A stretch of DNA of 64,000 nucleotides, taken from VXNE01 sp965217825 (GTDB taxonomy: Bacteria; Pseudomonadota; Gammaproteobacteria; Pseudomonadales; Azotimanducaceae). Every line of letters starts with the position of its first letter. Positions within the stretch are counted from its first letter, which is position 1. The notes beneath the pieces are model-generated. The model ran no database searches. It saw only the letters and a list, made by a program, of their open reading frames with translations, and was not told the DNA's origin. The DNA is taken from contig OZ244571.1 of assembly GCA_965217825.1 (NCBI GenBank), positions 4,092,001 to 4,156,000 on the forward strand, written 5' to 3'. This document shows, piece by piece, positions 26,134-34,631 of the stretch. Both the position numbers and the translations under genes were made by a program.

Positions 26134-26372
26134 TCAGATAGCCGCAGGGACCATGTCGGTGTCATCGAACAGAGGTCCGACGAACGGTGGATCGTCGAGT
26201 GCGAGCCGCGATGCCGGCTGCCGGGCCATGGCGATACGGGCCGCGACGAGGAGCGCCTCGCGGTGGCTGGCGTCGGCTGTCGCGTGGGTGGAATGCGAGG
26301 CGGCGCGGGTTTCGTCGAGCGGCCGCAGGGCTTCGGGTTCCGGATAGTGGCTGATGGCGCTCTCCAGCGTTG
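26134..26372 (-). pseudogene. 3' end of the gene upstream of the PD-(D/E)XK protein
   Basis: An open minus-strand frame without start ends one base before the PD-(D/E)XK gene. Readable residues include ESAISHYPEPEALRPLDETR and HREALLVAARIAMARQPASR, ending DDTDMVPAAI. The frame is cut at its 5' side near 26372, close to the sulfatase fragment at 26432, so the partner gene has been lost by deletion or rearrangement. Too little remains to name it, but the coupling implies a two-gene unit. Confidence 0.6.
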
Positions 26373-26431
26373 TCGTTATTGGTCGATTCTAAGGGGGAAC
26401 GGGTTTTCGGCGCACATGGGTGTACCGGCCC

Positions 26432-26558
26432 GATGGTGGAGGCCTGGATCGCGGATACCGATGACAAGGGGCAGTACCCGGAATCGAAAGCGGCGCTCGC
26501 GATCACCAAGAAGCGGTTTCGGAGATCGTACACCGACCCAATATTCGATTATGTTTGA
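26432..26558 (+). pseudogene. Sulfatase 3' fragment
   Basis: Codes VEAWIADTDDKGQYPESKAA, then ITKKRFRRSYTDPIFDYV and a stop. It matches the last 42 codons of the sulfatase at 19723-21138, and the similarity continues past the stop (AACGCTGTTCGTCGGCAATG). It is a second copy of the gene end, joined to unrelated sequence at its left. Confidence 0.88.
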
Positions 26559-27142
26559 TTAACGCTGTTCGTCGGCAATGCTCCCGGTGGAAGTTGTATT
26601 TCTTGTGCCGTAGGCACGCCGTCTCCGATCTCAGATCGTCCTCCATGATCGCCTACCAGCGCTCGGGGCTGATGCGACCCAGGGTATGGAACGAGAAACG
26701 ACCGATCTTGTCGCCGTATACGAGCGAGTCCAGCGGCGATCCCTCGGTCGGGGCACCGTGCCGGTTTACTCCCGACGCCGCGGCTCCATCGATGGCCTTA
26801 CATGGAACGAGATACACTCAACTTGGCGGCAGGCCGATCCCGACCGGTCCAATGCATGTCGACGAGGCTGGCCCAACTGCCGAAGCGCACCACCGCCATG
26901 AAGCAATACGCCGCGCTACGCTATTCGGGCCACCTTCCTTACAGCCACACATCGCAGCCACCCTCTCCCGATCAGGACGGCCTTTCCTCCTTCTTCTAGA
27001 CCGTTCTTCTATTGGCCGTTTTCTAGACCCTTGCCACGACTTCTGCTAGTTTGATGCCATGAGGACGGGAATTTCCGTCCCAAACGGCTAAAGGCGGCCC
27101 GACGGACGTTCCGCTTGCCCTTGATGGTCTAGTCAAAGTCCC
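26559..27142 (+). other. Gene-poor stretch with a short palindrome
   Basis: No gene that I can support. The first 20 bases continue the sulfatase flank. A weak open frame (26555-27049) has no recognisable family features. A hairpin with arms GGACGG and CCGTCC lies at about 27062-27079, downstream of the gene that ends at 27143. Confidence 0.5.
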
Positions 27143-28000
27143 TCAGTGCCGCCTTCCTCCACCTTGGGGCCGCCTCTTGGGCGGCCCCAAGTACTTTCCA
27201 GTCGCTTTCACGAACTTCAGATACACGCCGAACACGCGACGCTGCAGGTCTCTGCGGGACCTGCTCGAAAGCTTGTACGGATACGACGGCCTGCCCCGCG
27301 ACACTGCGTGACCGGAATCCAGGCTGTCAACCATGGGGTGGACTACGATCCCGTACCGAAGCAACCGTTGCCGATCCGCCGTATGGTCCATCCTTTCGAG
27401 CACCCGCACCAACGGTGCCAGCCAGCGTTGCGCCTCCTCGTCCTCGTCGAAACGCCGCACGAAGTCTACAAATCGAATCACGCCCGCGTCGCCGTCCCCA
27501 GGGACCAGCGCCAACTCCCCTATCGCGCGCTGTGATGATCGGCGAACGATTCGCACCCGACGCGACTCCAAGCAGTCCGCGAACTCCGCCAGCCGTTTAC
27601 CGCGTTTGTCCCTGACGACCGACACCGTCTGGCCGCCGCCACGGAAGAGATCGAGACTCGCCCAGAACTTAGCCACCAAGTACAAAACGTCAAGCAGATC
27701 GTGGTGCCGCTCGTGGGAGGAACGGTGGCCACGCAGCGTCTTGAAGTCGGCCATCGCCAGCGAGCGCAGCTTGCCTACGAGTTCATCCGCCGCCTTGAGG
27801 ACCGGATCGAGATGCTCGTCAACGAACCCCTCGGCGACCCTTCGCCGTTCCGAACGCCGACGTAGCTCCTGGTAACCAATCTCCAGCACCTTCACCAGTA
27901 GAGCGCCCAGCAGGCCGGCACCGAGCAACCGCAAGAGCCCCAACTGCTCCGCAGCAGTCGCCGCTGCGCCCTCTCCGGCTGCCTGAACCGATGTCATCAC
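27143..28000 (-). CDS. Uncharacterised membrane-anchored protein
   Basis: 285 residues, not recognised. One clear transmembrane segment near the N-terminus (LLRLLGAGLLGALLVKVLEI) is followed by a basic and acidic cytoplasmic-style region with helices (VAEGFVDEHLDPVLKAADEL; HHDLLDVLYLVAKFWASLDL). The C-terminus is very basic (GPPKRRPQGGGRRH) and is encoded by a strong inverted repeat (27163-27191), so the natural end of the gene may have been altered. It reads away from the IS3 element. Position inside the island hints at an accessory or defence function, but nothing in the sequence proves it. Confidence 0.5.
   Translation of the reverse strand: MMTSVQAAGEGAAATAAEQLGLLRLLGAGLLGALLVKVLEIGYQELRRRSERRRVAEGFVDEHLDPVLKAADELVGKLRSLAMADFKTLRGHRSSHERHHDLLDVLYLVAKFWASLDLFRGGGQTVSVVRDKRGKRLAEFADCLESRRVRIVRRSSQRAIGELALVPGDGDAGVIRFVDFVRRFDEDEEAQRWLAPLVRVLERMDHTADRQRLLRYGIVVHPMVDSLDSGHAVSRGRPSYPYKLSSRSRRDLQRRVFGVYLKFVKATGKYLGPPKRRPQGGGRRH
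27163..27191 (-). repeat. Perfect 12-bp hairpin within 3' coding end
   Basis: Arms CTTGGGGCCGCC (27163-27174) and GGCGGCCCCAAG (27180-27191) enclose TCTTG. The structure overlaps the last 17 codons of the membrane protein gene. No T run follows, so it may be a structural repeat or a Rho-type pause rather than a classical terminator. Confidence 0.6.
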
Positions 28001-28350
28001 CGCAAGCGCTGACGCTAGCGACGCAGGCTCTCCATGCGAATCGCGCCTGTTTCATGCGTCCCCTCGGAGGGGTTCCGCGACCGCTCCCTCGCAGTTCCCG
28101 AACAGGCTCGAGCGAGCCCCCCGCGCTCGTTGGGGCTCACGCGAATCCGAAGGCCCGCGCGACGCACGCTGTTCCGACCTACGTCTCATTTCACTCCGAG
28201 CATCGACAACAGAATCCCGACGCCCCGCTCCCAGTCGAACCACTACACAAAACACCATTCTGTACGACTTTGCCGGAACCCCTTTCTGCCAACATGCCTG
28301 AGACAGCAGCAACCTTTGGAATTACTGTAGGGCGGTGGAGATGAAGACCG

Positions 28351-28833
28351 ATGACTGCAGAGAGAGACTCGATGACATTGAATGAGGTTTCCCTTCCGGC
28401 CCCGGGGGTCGAGGAGCGTAGCGACGAGGCCCCCAGGGCCGGACGCGCAAGACCGACCCCGGACCCGGAGGTCGTGGCGAAGCCGAAGCGGCGCCAGTTC
28501 ACGGCGCAGTATCGGCTGCGGATCCTTGAGGAGGCGGATCGCTGCACACAGCGCGGCGAGGTGGGTCGGCTGCTTCGCCGCGAGGGGTTGTACAGCTCCC
28601 ATCTGACGGCTTGGCGCAAGGCCCGGCGCAAGGGCTCGCTGCGGGAGTTGGCCGCGAAGAAGCGCGGCGCGAAACCGGCCGAACGCAATCCGCTGGATGC
28701 GAAGGTGCGCGCGCTCGAGGCGCAAGTGGCTCGTCTGGAGCACGAGTTGCACACCGCGCACACGATCCTGGACGTGCAGGGAAAAGTTGCCGGGCTGCTG
28801 GGATTGAACCTCGAACGCGGAACGCGCTCCTGA
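28351..28833 (+). CDS. IS3-family transposase OrfA
   Basis: 160-residue DNA-binding subunit. The helix-turn-helix region is RRQFTAQYRLRILEEADRCT followed by EVGRLLRREGLYSSHLTAWR, and a leucine-zipper-like segment (KVRALEAQVARLEHEL) follows, the usual OrfA layout. ATG at 28351 is used; MTLNEVSL at 28372 is an alternative. Its stop overlaps the OrfB start (TGATG), so the second frame is reached by re-initiation or frameshift. Confidence 0.85.
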   Translation: MTAERDSMTLNEVSLPAPGVEERSDEAPRAGRARPTPDPEVVAKPKRRQFTAQYRLRILEEADRCTQRGEVGRLLRREGLYSSHLTAWRKARRKGSLRELAAKKRGAKPAERNPLDAKVRALEAQVARLEHELHTAHTILDVQGKVAGLLGLNLERGTRS

Positions 28834-29834
28834 TGGCCGCCCAACCGCTTGCGATGCGGGTCGGCGTCGTGCCGGCGTGCCAAGCGCTGGGCGTGTCGCG
28901 GGCGACGTTCTACCGTCGCCGGAGGTCAACTCCCGGGCACCAGCAGCCCCGTCCAACGCCCGCCCGGGCGCTGTGTGAAGCCGAGCGCGAGCAGGTCCTC
29001 GATGTGCTCGCCGGCCCGCGCTTCGTGGACCGCGCGCCGGCGGAAGTCGTGGCGACGCTGCTCGACGAAGGCCACTACCTGTGCTCGGAGCGGACGATGT
29101 ATCGGATCCTGGCCGCGGACGTGCCGGTCCGGGAGCGACGCAATCAGCGTGAGCATCCCCGGTACGCCAAGCCCGAGCTGGTGGCCACGGCGCCGAACCA
29201 GACCTGGTCCTGGGACATCACCAAGCTGTTGGGGCCGACGAAGTGGTCGTACTTCTATCTCTACGTCGTGCTCGACATCTTCAGCCGCTACGCGGTCGGC
29301 TGGATGGTGGCCGACCGGGAGAACTCGGCGCTGGCCGGTCGTCTCATCGAAGAGACCTGCCACAAACAGGACGTCCAGCCCCGGGTGCTCACACTGCACT
29401 CCGATCGCGGCGCGCCGATGACCAGCAAGTGCACCGCACAACTGCTTGCCGATCTCGGCGTGACCCGCTCACTGAGCCGCCCCCAGGTGTCCGACGACAA
29501 CCCGTTTTCCGAGGCGCAGTTCAAGACTCTGAAGTACCACCCCGGCTTCCCTGGCCGCTTCCGCGACATCGCCGCCGCGATCGCCTTCTGCCGAACGTTC
29601 TTCCCTTGGTACAACACCGAACATCGCCATGGCGGGATCGCGATGCTCACCCCGGACGACGTCCATCATCATCGAACCCGGAGCGTGCTGGAACACCGCG
29701 GGCGGACCCTTCAAGCCGCCTGGACCCGTCATCCCGAACGCTTCGTTCGCGGGATCCCACAACCAGATCCCCTTCCCGAAGCGGTCTGGATCAATCCACC
29801 GGTTACATCCACAACAGGAGGGACTGCTCAGTAA
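28833..29834 (+). CDS. IS3-family transposase OrfB
   Basis: 333-residue catalytic subunit with the rve/DDE core: WSWDITKLLGPTKWSYFYLY (first D), LTLHSDRGAPMTS (second D) and SDDNPFSEAQFKTLKY (final E). The HTH_21-type N-terminal region (CEAEREQVLDVLAGPRFVDR) is present. ATG at 28833 overlaps the OrfA stop by one base. Both frames are full length, so the element may be active. Confidence 0.9.
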   Translation: MAAQPLAMRVGVVPACQALGVSRATFYRRRRSTPGHQQPRPTPARALCEAEREQVLDVLAGPRFVDRAPAEVVATLLDEGHYLCSERTMYRILAADVPVRERRNQREHPRYAKPELVATAPNQTWSWDITKLLGPTKWSYFYLYVVLDIFSRYAVGWMVADRENSALAGRLIEETCHKQDVQPRVLTLHSDRGAPMTSKCTAQLLADLGVTRSLSRPQVSDDNPFSEAQFKTLKYHPGFPGRFRDIAAAIAFCRTFFPWYNTEHRHGGIAMLTPDDVHHHRTRSVLEHRGRTLQAAWTRHPERFVRGIPQPDPLPEAVWINPPVTSTTGGTAQ

Positions 29835-29874
29835 ATCGCGATCGCCAGTGTCTCAAAGTAGTTGACAGGTTCCG

Positions 29875-30178
29875 AAAGTGGAGCAACTGCATGATTCACT
29901 TCGCTTCGTGTTCAACAATGAATGTACGCGAGTCCGAACTCTCCGTGTTCTTGGAGCGAACGGGGGTCGAGGCGGTGAGCGGCTACACTACGGATGTAGA
30001 CTGGGTGGCATCAATGGCCTTTGAACTAATGTATCTCGGCTGCGTCCTGGAACAGACCGGGAAGCACTACCTTCGAGCAGAGAAGATGCGGATCTGTCGG
30101 GACCAGATGGCGAACTCGCAATACACCAGAGAACTCGCGAAGAAGTTGGGTTTTCGCATGGCGGTAAGAGGGGACTAA
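29875..30178 (+). pseudogene. C-terminal half of a DUF6642-like gene
   Basis: The frame entering from the IS3 end has no start of its own. It codes WSNCMIHFASCSTMNV, FLERTGVEAVSGYTTDVDWV and ASMAFELMYLG, then a helical tail ending at 30178. The IHF-SCST and F-R-TGA-V-GY--DVDW pattern is the second half of what I recall as DUF6642 proteins, a caspase-like-fold style family; the name is from memory. The matching first half is at 41193-41514 on the other strand. The codon AAG at 29876-29878 can join the other half in frame, giving EGK-WSNC. Confidence 0.7.
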
Positions 30179-30416
30179 GCCATGACACCGAGACTGGGAA
30201 CTCGTTCGGAGAGTTGGTCTCGTGACTATGCTCGCGTCGTGCTTGGGCCTCCTGCGGCTAAAGGGGAGGGGCAACAGAAACCCGAGCTTTCCGCGGTACG
30301 CCCAAGAAACGGAAGGCAGTTCCCGTCCGACGACCTGTGCAATTCACCGGATGGCCCGTTAATACTCAACCACCCGACGCCCGTCGCGGCCGCCAATGCA
30401 GCCAACGGGTGAAGGC

Positions 30417-30728
30417 CTAGTCCTCGACCGTGTCGACAAGTTCTTTGACCACCAACGTCACCTTCAGGTCGCCACCCATACCCGGATCAACCACCATGTG
30501 ACTCTTGACTTGACAGACTTTAGATATGACCTCTTCCACTATGTTTCCGACCTCGAATGCCTCCGCGAGATTGAGATTTGACCCGCCCTCGACACAGACG
30601 CACACTCTGCGCGCGTTCTGGAGTTCAACGTCTTCGAGCAGTAGATAGCCAATCGCGGCTTCCGCTGCTTCCCGAGCACGATTTTCGCCCGTCGCTCGAC
30701 CGATACCCGTAACCGTTTCTGTGACCAT
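30417..30728 (-). CDS. Stand-alone FtsZ C-terminal-like domain
   Basis: 103 residues that follow the FtsZ C-terminal (tubulin C-like) domain with no GTPase domain: TGIGRATGENRAREAAEAAI, then GYLLLEDVELQNARRVCVCV, EGGSNLNLAEAFEVG and GGDLKVTLVVKEL. In FtsZ the same region begins GxGxAxGExRAxxAAxxAI and ends in VTVIATG. The ATG at 30728 with GGGGG just before it starts exactly at the domain boundary, which is odd for a random deletion. A TTG at 30743 is in frame. No GTP-binding GGGTG motif occurs upstream. It might be a domain remnant or a small protein interfering with division. It reads opposite to the DUF6642 fragment. Confidence 0.65.
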   Translation of the reverse strand: MVTETVTGIGRATGENRAREAAEAAIGYLLLEDVELQNARRVCVCVEGGSNLNLAEAFEVGNIVEEVISKVCQVKSHMVVDPGMGGDLKVTLVVKELVDTVED

Positions 30729-30961
30729 CGGGCCCCCAAGCAAAATCAGGTGGCTGCGGCATTCCAGCCCTCACTCACTCCAACCTACCGCTAGCGAGGC
30801 TTCGCCTCAGACCGACAAGGCATGTGTTGCGTCCCGGCGGCGTTTGAAACGGTCCCCGGCCGCTGCTCCGCTCCGCGGCGTGAAGCCGCCTTCATAGTCG
30901 CGCAAGGCGTCGGTGGCCGTATAGGTGGCCTGTGGGGAGCCCATCGACCGGAGTCCGAGCC

Positions 30962-31619
30962 ATGAACGTAGCACGAAACGCCGGCGAGGTGCTGGCGGAG
31001 CACACGACGCTGGAGCTGGAGTGCGTCGACCGGATGTACGTGAACGTCTACGTGCCGGTGCTGCAGACGGGCGCGGGGGCGGCGCACTTCTTCAAGAAGG
31101 TTCGCGGCAATCCGGTGCCGTCGTCGGCGCTGATGGAACCGATGCGTCAGCCATGATCGCCTCATCGGAGCGCAACGGTTCGGCGACCTCCACCGGCCGC
31201 GCGTCGTGGATCGGCAGCGCGCCTCGGCGCTGCGCTTCGGCGACCCCCGCGCCCAGGCCCTGCTCGCCTTCCGGGTGCTGCCCGACGGCTTCCAGAACCG
31301 CGACCTGCGCCGGACCGTGGCGCCGCTGCTCGGCCTGTCCCTCGAGGAGTACGGCCGCGGCCGCATGACCTACGATCTGCGCCGGCTGCGCCTGCGGGGA
31401 CTGATCGAGAAGATCCCCTTCACCCGCCGCTACCGCGACACCGACGACGGTCTGCGAACGGCCTTGTGCTACCACCGGACCTACGCCCGCGTCCTTCGCC
31501 CCGCCATGTCCGTGGTGTTCGACGCCCCGCCGCGCTCGGCCCCTCGGCTCAACCGCGCCGTCGACTCGTTCGACAGCGAAATACAGCGACTGTGGGAGGG
31601 CCGCCAGCTCGCGGCCTGA
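30962..31619 (+). pseudogene. Internally deleted gene of an uncharacterised family with C-terminal winged helix
   Basis: The first part from 30962 (MNVARNAGEVLAEHTTLELE, then MYVNVYVPVLQ) runs about 60 codons. The later part, in another frame near 31190-31619, has RQRASALRFGDPRAQALLAF, GRMTYDLRRLRLRGLIEKIP and YARVLRPAMSVVF. I recall these as the two ends of one large protein of 400-500 residues seen in many GC-rich bacteria, so some 900 bases are missing between them. The last segment (TYDLRRLRLRGLIEKI) is a winged-helix pattern. Not functional in this form. Confidence 0.65.
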
Positions 31620-32328
31620 TGTGCAACCCAACTGTTAACGTCAACTCCGCTCAAGGAATCTAGAGAGGCGGCCCGAGGTTCTACCGGAGTGGGGACGGGC
31701 TTGGTCATTTGGGATGATCAAGCTCTAGACCGCCTCGGCACCACATGGAAGTGTGAGTAATATCATGAAGACCCACTCTGCTTTGTGGGAGTTGGGAAAT
31801 GACCATCTTTGGTCGTCAGATTTCAAAAGGATGCACTGCTCGACATTGTTGTGCGTCGCTGGCTGGTATCGGATCAGCAACGGGCTGATAGCCTTTGAGT
31901 GGGTGGGCGGGATCGTCCGGGGTGCCCGCTCACGGATTTTTCTATCTTCTGTCTGTGGGTAGGAGCGGATTTGGGGGCGGCCCAAATTCGTCTAAAGGCG
32001 TATTGCGTCCCTTAAGCCCGGCCTGCGCTTCGACGGGCGACCAGACCCTCGAGCTGCAGCGCGACGTCTTGAGGACCGAGGATTGCGAGCGGATCTTCGA
32101 TGGGCCCCTGGGACGTAACGGGCGAGTGCCTGCGCCGTGTGACACCTTCGACCATCTGTCCGCTGGCGCCACGCTGTCGGGTTGTTGCCTGGGTCTGTCG
32201 CGCTGCTCAGGGTCCAGCCGTGCAATACGCTTAACTCCAGCCGCCTGTACGTTGGACTGTTTGACTGCCTCGGGGAGGGGCGACGCCGCGAACATTCCGG
32301 ACGCTACCGCATCCGCAGATCACCGATG
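31620..32328. other. 709-base stretch without a supported gene
   Basis: Short open frames exist on both strands, but none shows a family motif or a good ribosome site. It lies downstream of hsdM and downstream of the deleted gene above, and probably holds only decayed sequence. Confidence 0.5.
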
Positions 32329-33801
32329 CTAATCTCCCACAACAGCCTCGAAACTCGTTAACGCCGACCGAAGGTTCTCAACTATCTCATCAGCAAGCAC
32401 TTCCGGCTCCGGCAGGTTCTCCAGATCGGTCATCGAAGCGTCCTTCAGCCAGAACACGTCGAGGCTGGCCTTGTCGCGCAGAAGAAGCTCTTCGCGCGAA
32501 TAGGCGCGCCATCGACCGTCCGGGGTTTCCTCGCTCCAGGTCTGTTCCCTGACGTGTCGGTTCTCGGGCTTGTGGCACGCAACGAAGTCCTCAAGATGGG
32601 CATAGGTCAGGGGCTTCTGTTTGAGCGTGTGATGCACGTTGGTGCGGTAGTCGTAGTACCACACCTTCGAACTCTGTGGGTCGGGGCTGGCCGGTCGGTT
32701 GTCGAAGAAGATGACGTTCGCCTTGACGCCCTGCGCGTAGAAGATGCCGGTGGGCAGCCGCAGGATCGTGTGCAGGTCGGTAGTCTGAAGCAGCTTCCGG
32801 CGAATCGTCTCGCCGGCGCCGCCCTCGAACAGCACGTTGTCGGGGACGACGACGGCCGCGCGCCCGGTCGTCTTCAGCATCGTCCGGATGTGCTGGACGA
32901 AGTTCAACTGCTTGTTCGACGTCGTCGCCCAGAAGTCCTGCCGGTTGTAGGTCAGATCGTCGGTCTCCTGTTCGCCGTCGGCGTTGGTGAAACTCATGGA
33001 GCTCTTCTTGCCGAACGGCGGATTGGCCAGCACGTAGTCGAACGTCTCGGAGGGCGGTGAGATCAGCGCGTCGGCGGGCGAGACCGCCGTCTCGCCGGTC
33101 ATTTCCCCGATTCCGTGCAGCAGCATGTTCATCAGGCAGAGCCGACGGGTTCCGGCCACGATTTCGTTGCCGTGGAAGGTCGCGTGCTTCAGGAATGCCT
33201 TCTGGTCTCTGTCGAGCGCCCAATTCTGCGGTTCGCTCAGGAAGTCGTGGGCGGCGAGGAAGAATCCGCCCGTTCCACAAGCGGGATCGGCGATGGTCTT
33301 GTCCGGTTCGGGGCGTACGCACGCCACCATTGCGCGGATCAGGGCTCGGGGCGTGAAGTACTGTCCCGCACCGGATTTCGTGTCCTCGGCGTTGCGCTCC
33401 AGCAGTCCTTCGTAGATGTCGCCCTTGACGTCGGCTCCGAGCATCACCCAATCCGTGCCGTCCACCATGGCGATCAGCCGGAAGAGCTTGGCCGGATCGG
33501 TGATCTTGTTTTGCGCCTTGGTGAAAATCTGGCCCAGCATGCCCCTCTGCTGGCCAAGTCTGCGAAGCAGGGCAACGTAGTGCGCTTCAAGCTCCGCGCC
33601 GCGGCGGGTAGTGAGACTCGTCCAGCCATAGTCTTCGGGGATGCCGACATCGCGGCCGTAGGGCGGTCTGGCGTATTCGTCCGCCATCTTGAGGAAGATC
33701 AGGTAGGTCAGTTGCTCGAGGTAGTCGCCGTAGCCGACGCCGTCGTCGCGCAGCGTGGTACAGAAGCTCCAGACCTTCGACACGATGGAGGCGGAGTTCA
33801 T
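32329..33801 (-). CDS. hsdM: Type I restriction-modification methyltransferase subunit HsdM
   Basis: N6-adenine DNA methyltransferase subunit of a type I R-M complex. The N-terminal helical domain (IVSKVWSFCTTLRDDGVGYG) and QYFTPRALIRAMVACV precede the SAM motif DPACGTGGF (172-180) and the catalytic NPPF (260-263). The C-terminal part (VWYYDYRTNVHHTLKQKPL) is typical. Length is 490 residues. ATG at 33801 is used; the frame runs further upstream without family sequence. It is the last gene of the minus-strand hsd operon and overlaps the AlbA_2-like fragment by four bases. Its first codons are duplicated at 34586-34636. Confidence 0.93.
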   Translation of the reverse strand: MNSASIVSKVWSFCTTLRDDGVGYGDYLEQLTYLIFLKMADEYARPPYGRDVGIPEDYGWTSLTTRRGAELEAHYVALLRRLGQQRGMLGQIFTKAQNKITDPAKLFRLIAMVDGTDWVMLGADVKGDIYEGLLERNAEDTKSGAGQYFTPRALIRAMVACVRPEPDKTIADPACGTGGFFLAAHDFLSEPQNWALDRDQKAFLKHATFHGNEIVAGTRRLCLMNMLLHGIGEMTGETAVSPADALISPPSETFDYVLANPPFGKKSSMSFTNADGEQETDDLTYNRQDFWATTSNKQLNFVQHIRTMLKTTGRAAVVVPDNVLFEGGAGETIRRKLLQTTDLHTILRLPTGIFYAQGVKANVIFFDNRPASPDPQSSKVWYYDYRTNVHHTLKQKPLTYAHLEDFVACHKPENRHVREQTWSEETPDGRWRAYSREELLLRDKASLDVFWLKDASMTDLENLPEPEVLADEIVENLRSALTSFEAVVGD

Positions 33802-34346
33802 TTGCTGGATTCCGTTAGTTGACGAGCCAGCGGCTCTCCGGCAGACGTGCGACGGTACCGCTGGTTCCTGCTCGTGGGCTTGTCCGGCAAGGTCATTTCG
33901 ATGAGGCCGGCCTCGAGTACGGGCTTTAGATAGGTGTCGATAAAGCTGCGCCGGTCGCGCAGCTTCAGCGCGGCCTGCAATTCGGCGCGGCTCGTTTCGC
34001 GTTGGACCGCGCTGATCGAGCGCTCGACACAACCGGTAACTTGTGGGGTAACTTGGGGGGTGTCATGAGGGGAGAGGAGAGATTTTTCATTATCTTCCAA
34101 GTGGTTATCTTGTTCGGCATCTTGTTCGTCGCTGGCATCGCCCGCCCCGGGTGGAAATGACGGGTGCGCCGGTAGCCGGACGCGAAACCAGGTGGGATCC
34201 TCGTCGGTCTCGAAGCTCGGCGGTGGCGAGCCGTTGTTGCGCATCGCCCGCAGAATCTTCGGCACCCCGGTCGAGCGCCCTTCAGCCAAGTCCAGTACCT
34301 TCAGGCACTCGCCGATCCGCCGGTTGCGGCAGCGGCGGTTTGTCCC
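33798..34346 (-). pseudogene. Duplicated C-terminal fragment of AlbA_2 ATPase
   Basis: Codes RNRRIGECLKVLDLAEGRST, GVPKILRAMRNNGSPPPSFE and, after an acidic stretch, a winged-helix end with RSFIDTYLKPVLEAGLIEMT. It matches the last third of the neighbouring AlbA_2 gene (34632-36245). The frame is open further upstream to 34538, but those residues are unrelated to the family. It ends in a four-base overlap with hsdM, the same junction the original full gene would have had. Confidence 0.8.
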
Positions 34347-34394
34347 TTCGTGCCGTTGTTGTGGGGTCGAAACCCGGTCGGCTAAAATGAGGAC

Positions 34395-34574
34395 GTGAAA
34401 CGCAAGACGCTCTCCGCGACCAATCCTCACCTGCGCGACGCCGCGAAGGCGACCCGGCAAACGACTCGCAGCGTGGCCAGTTCGACGGCGATCGAGACGG
34501 GGAAACCGGTGCGAGAGATTGAAGAAAGGATCAATCATCTACGTTCCTTGCCGTCTCGCGTAACACTCGCCTGA
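34395..34574 (+). CDS. Small uncharacterised protein opposite to the hsd operon
   Basis: 59-residue frame starting GTG at 34395 with GAGG six bases upstream: KRKTLSATNPHLRDAAKATR, then SVASSTAIETGKPVREIEER, ending LPSRVTLA. The K-K-T-L--TNP-L-D start and S-T-A-I-E segment resemble small proteins often found beside toxin genes, but no partner toxin is present here. It reads plus strand and is wedged between the two copies of the direct repeat, so it was probably brought in or preserved by that duplication. Confidence 0.55.
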   Translation: MKRKTLSATNPHLRDAAKATRQTTRSVASSTAIETGKPVREIEERINHLRSLPSRVTLA

Positions 34575-34631
34575 CCAAGCCCTTCAGCGTGGCGCAGAAG
34601 CTCCAGACCTTCGAGACGATGGAGGCGGAGT

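Larger units (their letters stand above)
28286..29868 (+). mobile_element. IS3-family insertion sequence
   Basis: Two overlapping transposase frames lie between imperfect terminal repeats: CTGCCAACATGCCTGAGACA at 28286 and, inward from 29868, CTGTCAACTACTTTGAGACA. A shared CGGAACC lies just outside both ends, so the true tips may extend a few bases further. The right tip directly abuts the C-terminal half of the split DUF6642-like gene. Confidence 0.75.

Noticed and set aside
31753..31962. 69-codon plus-strand frame near the hsdM end
   Set aside because: No recognisable family, no clear ribosome site and atypical composition; not enough to call a gene.
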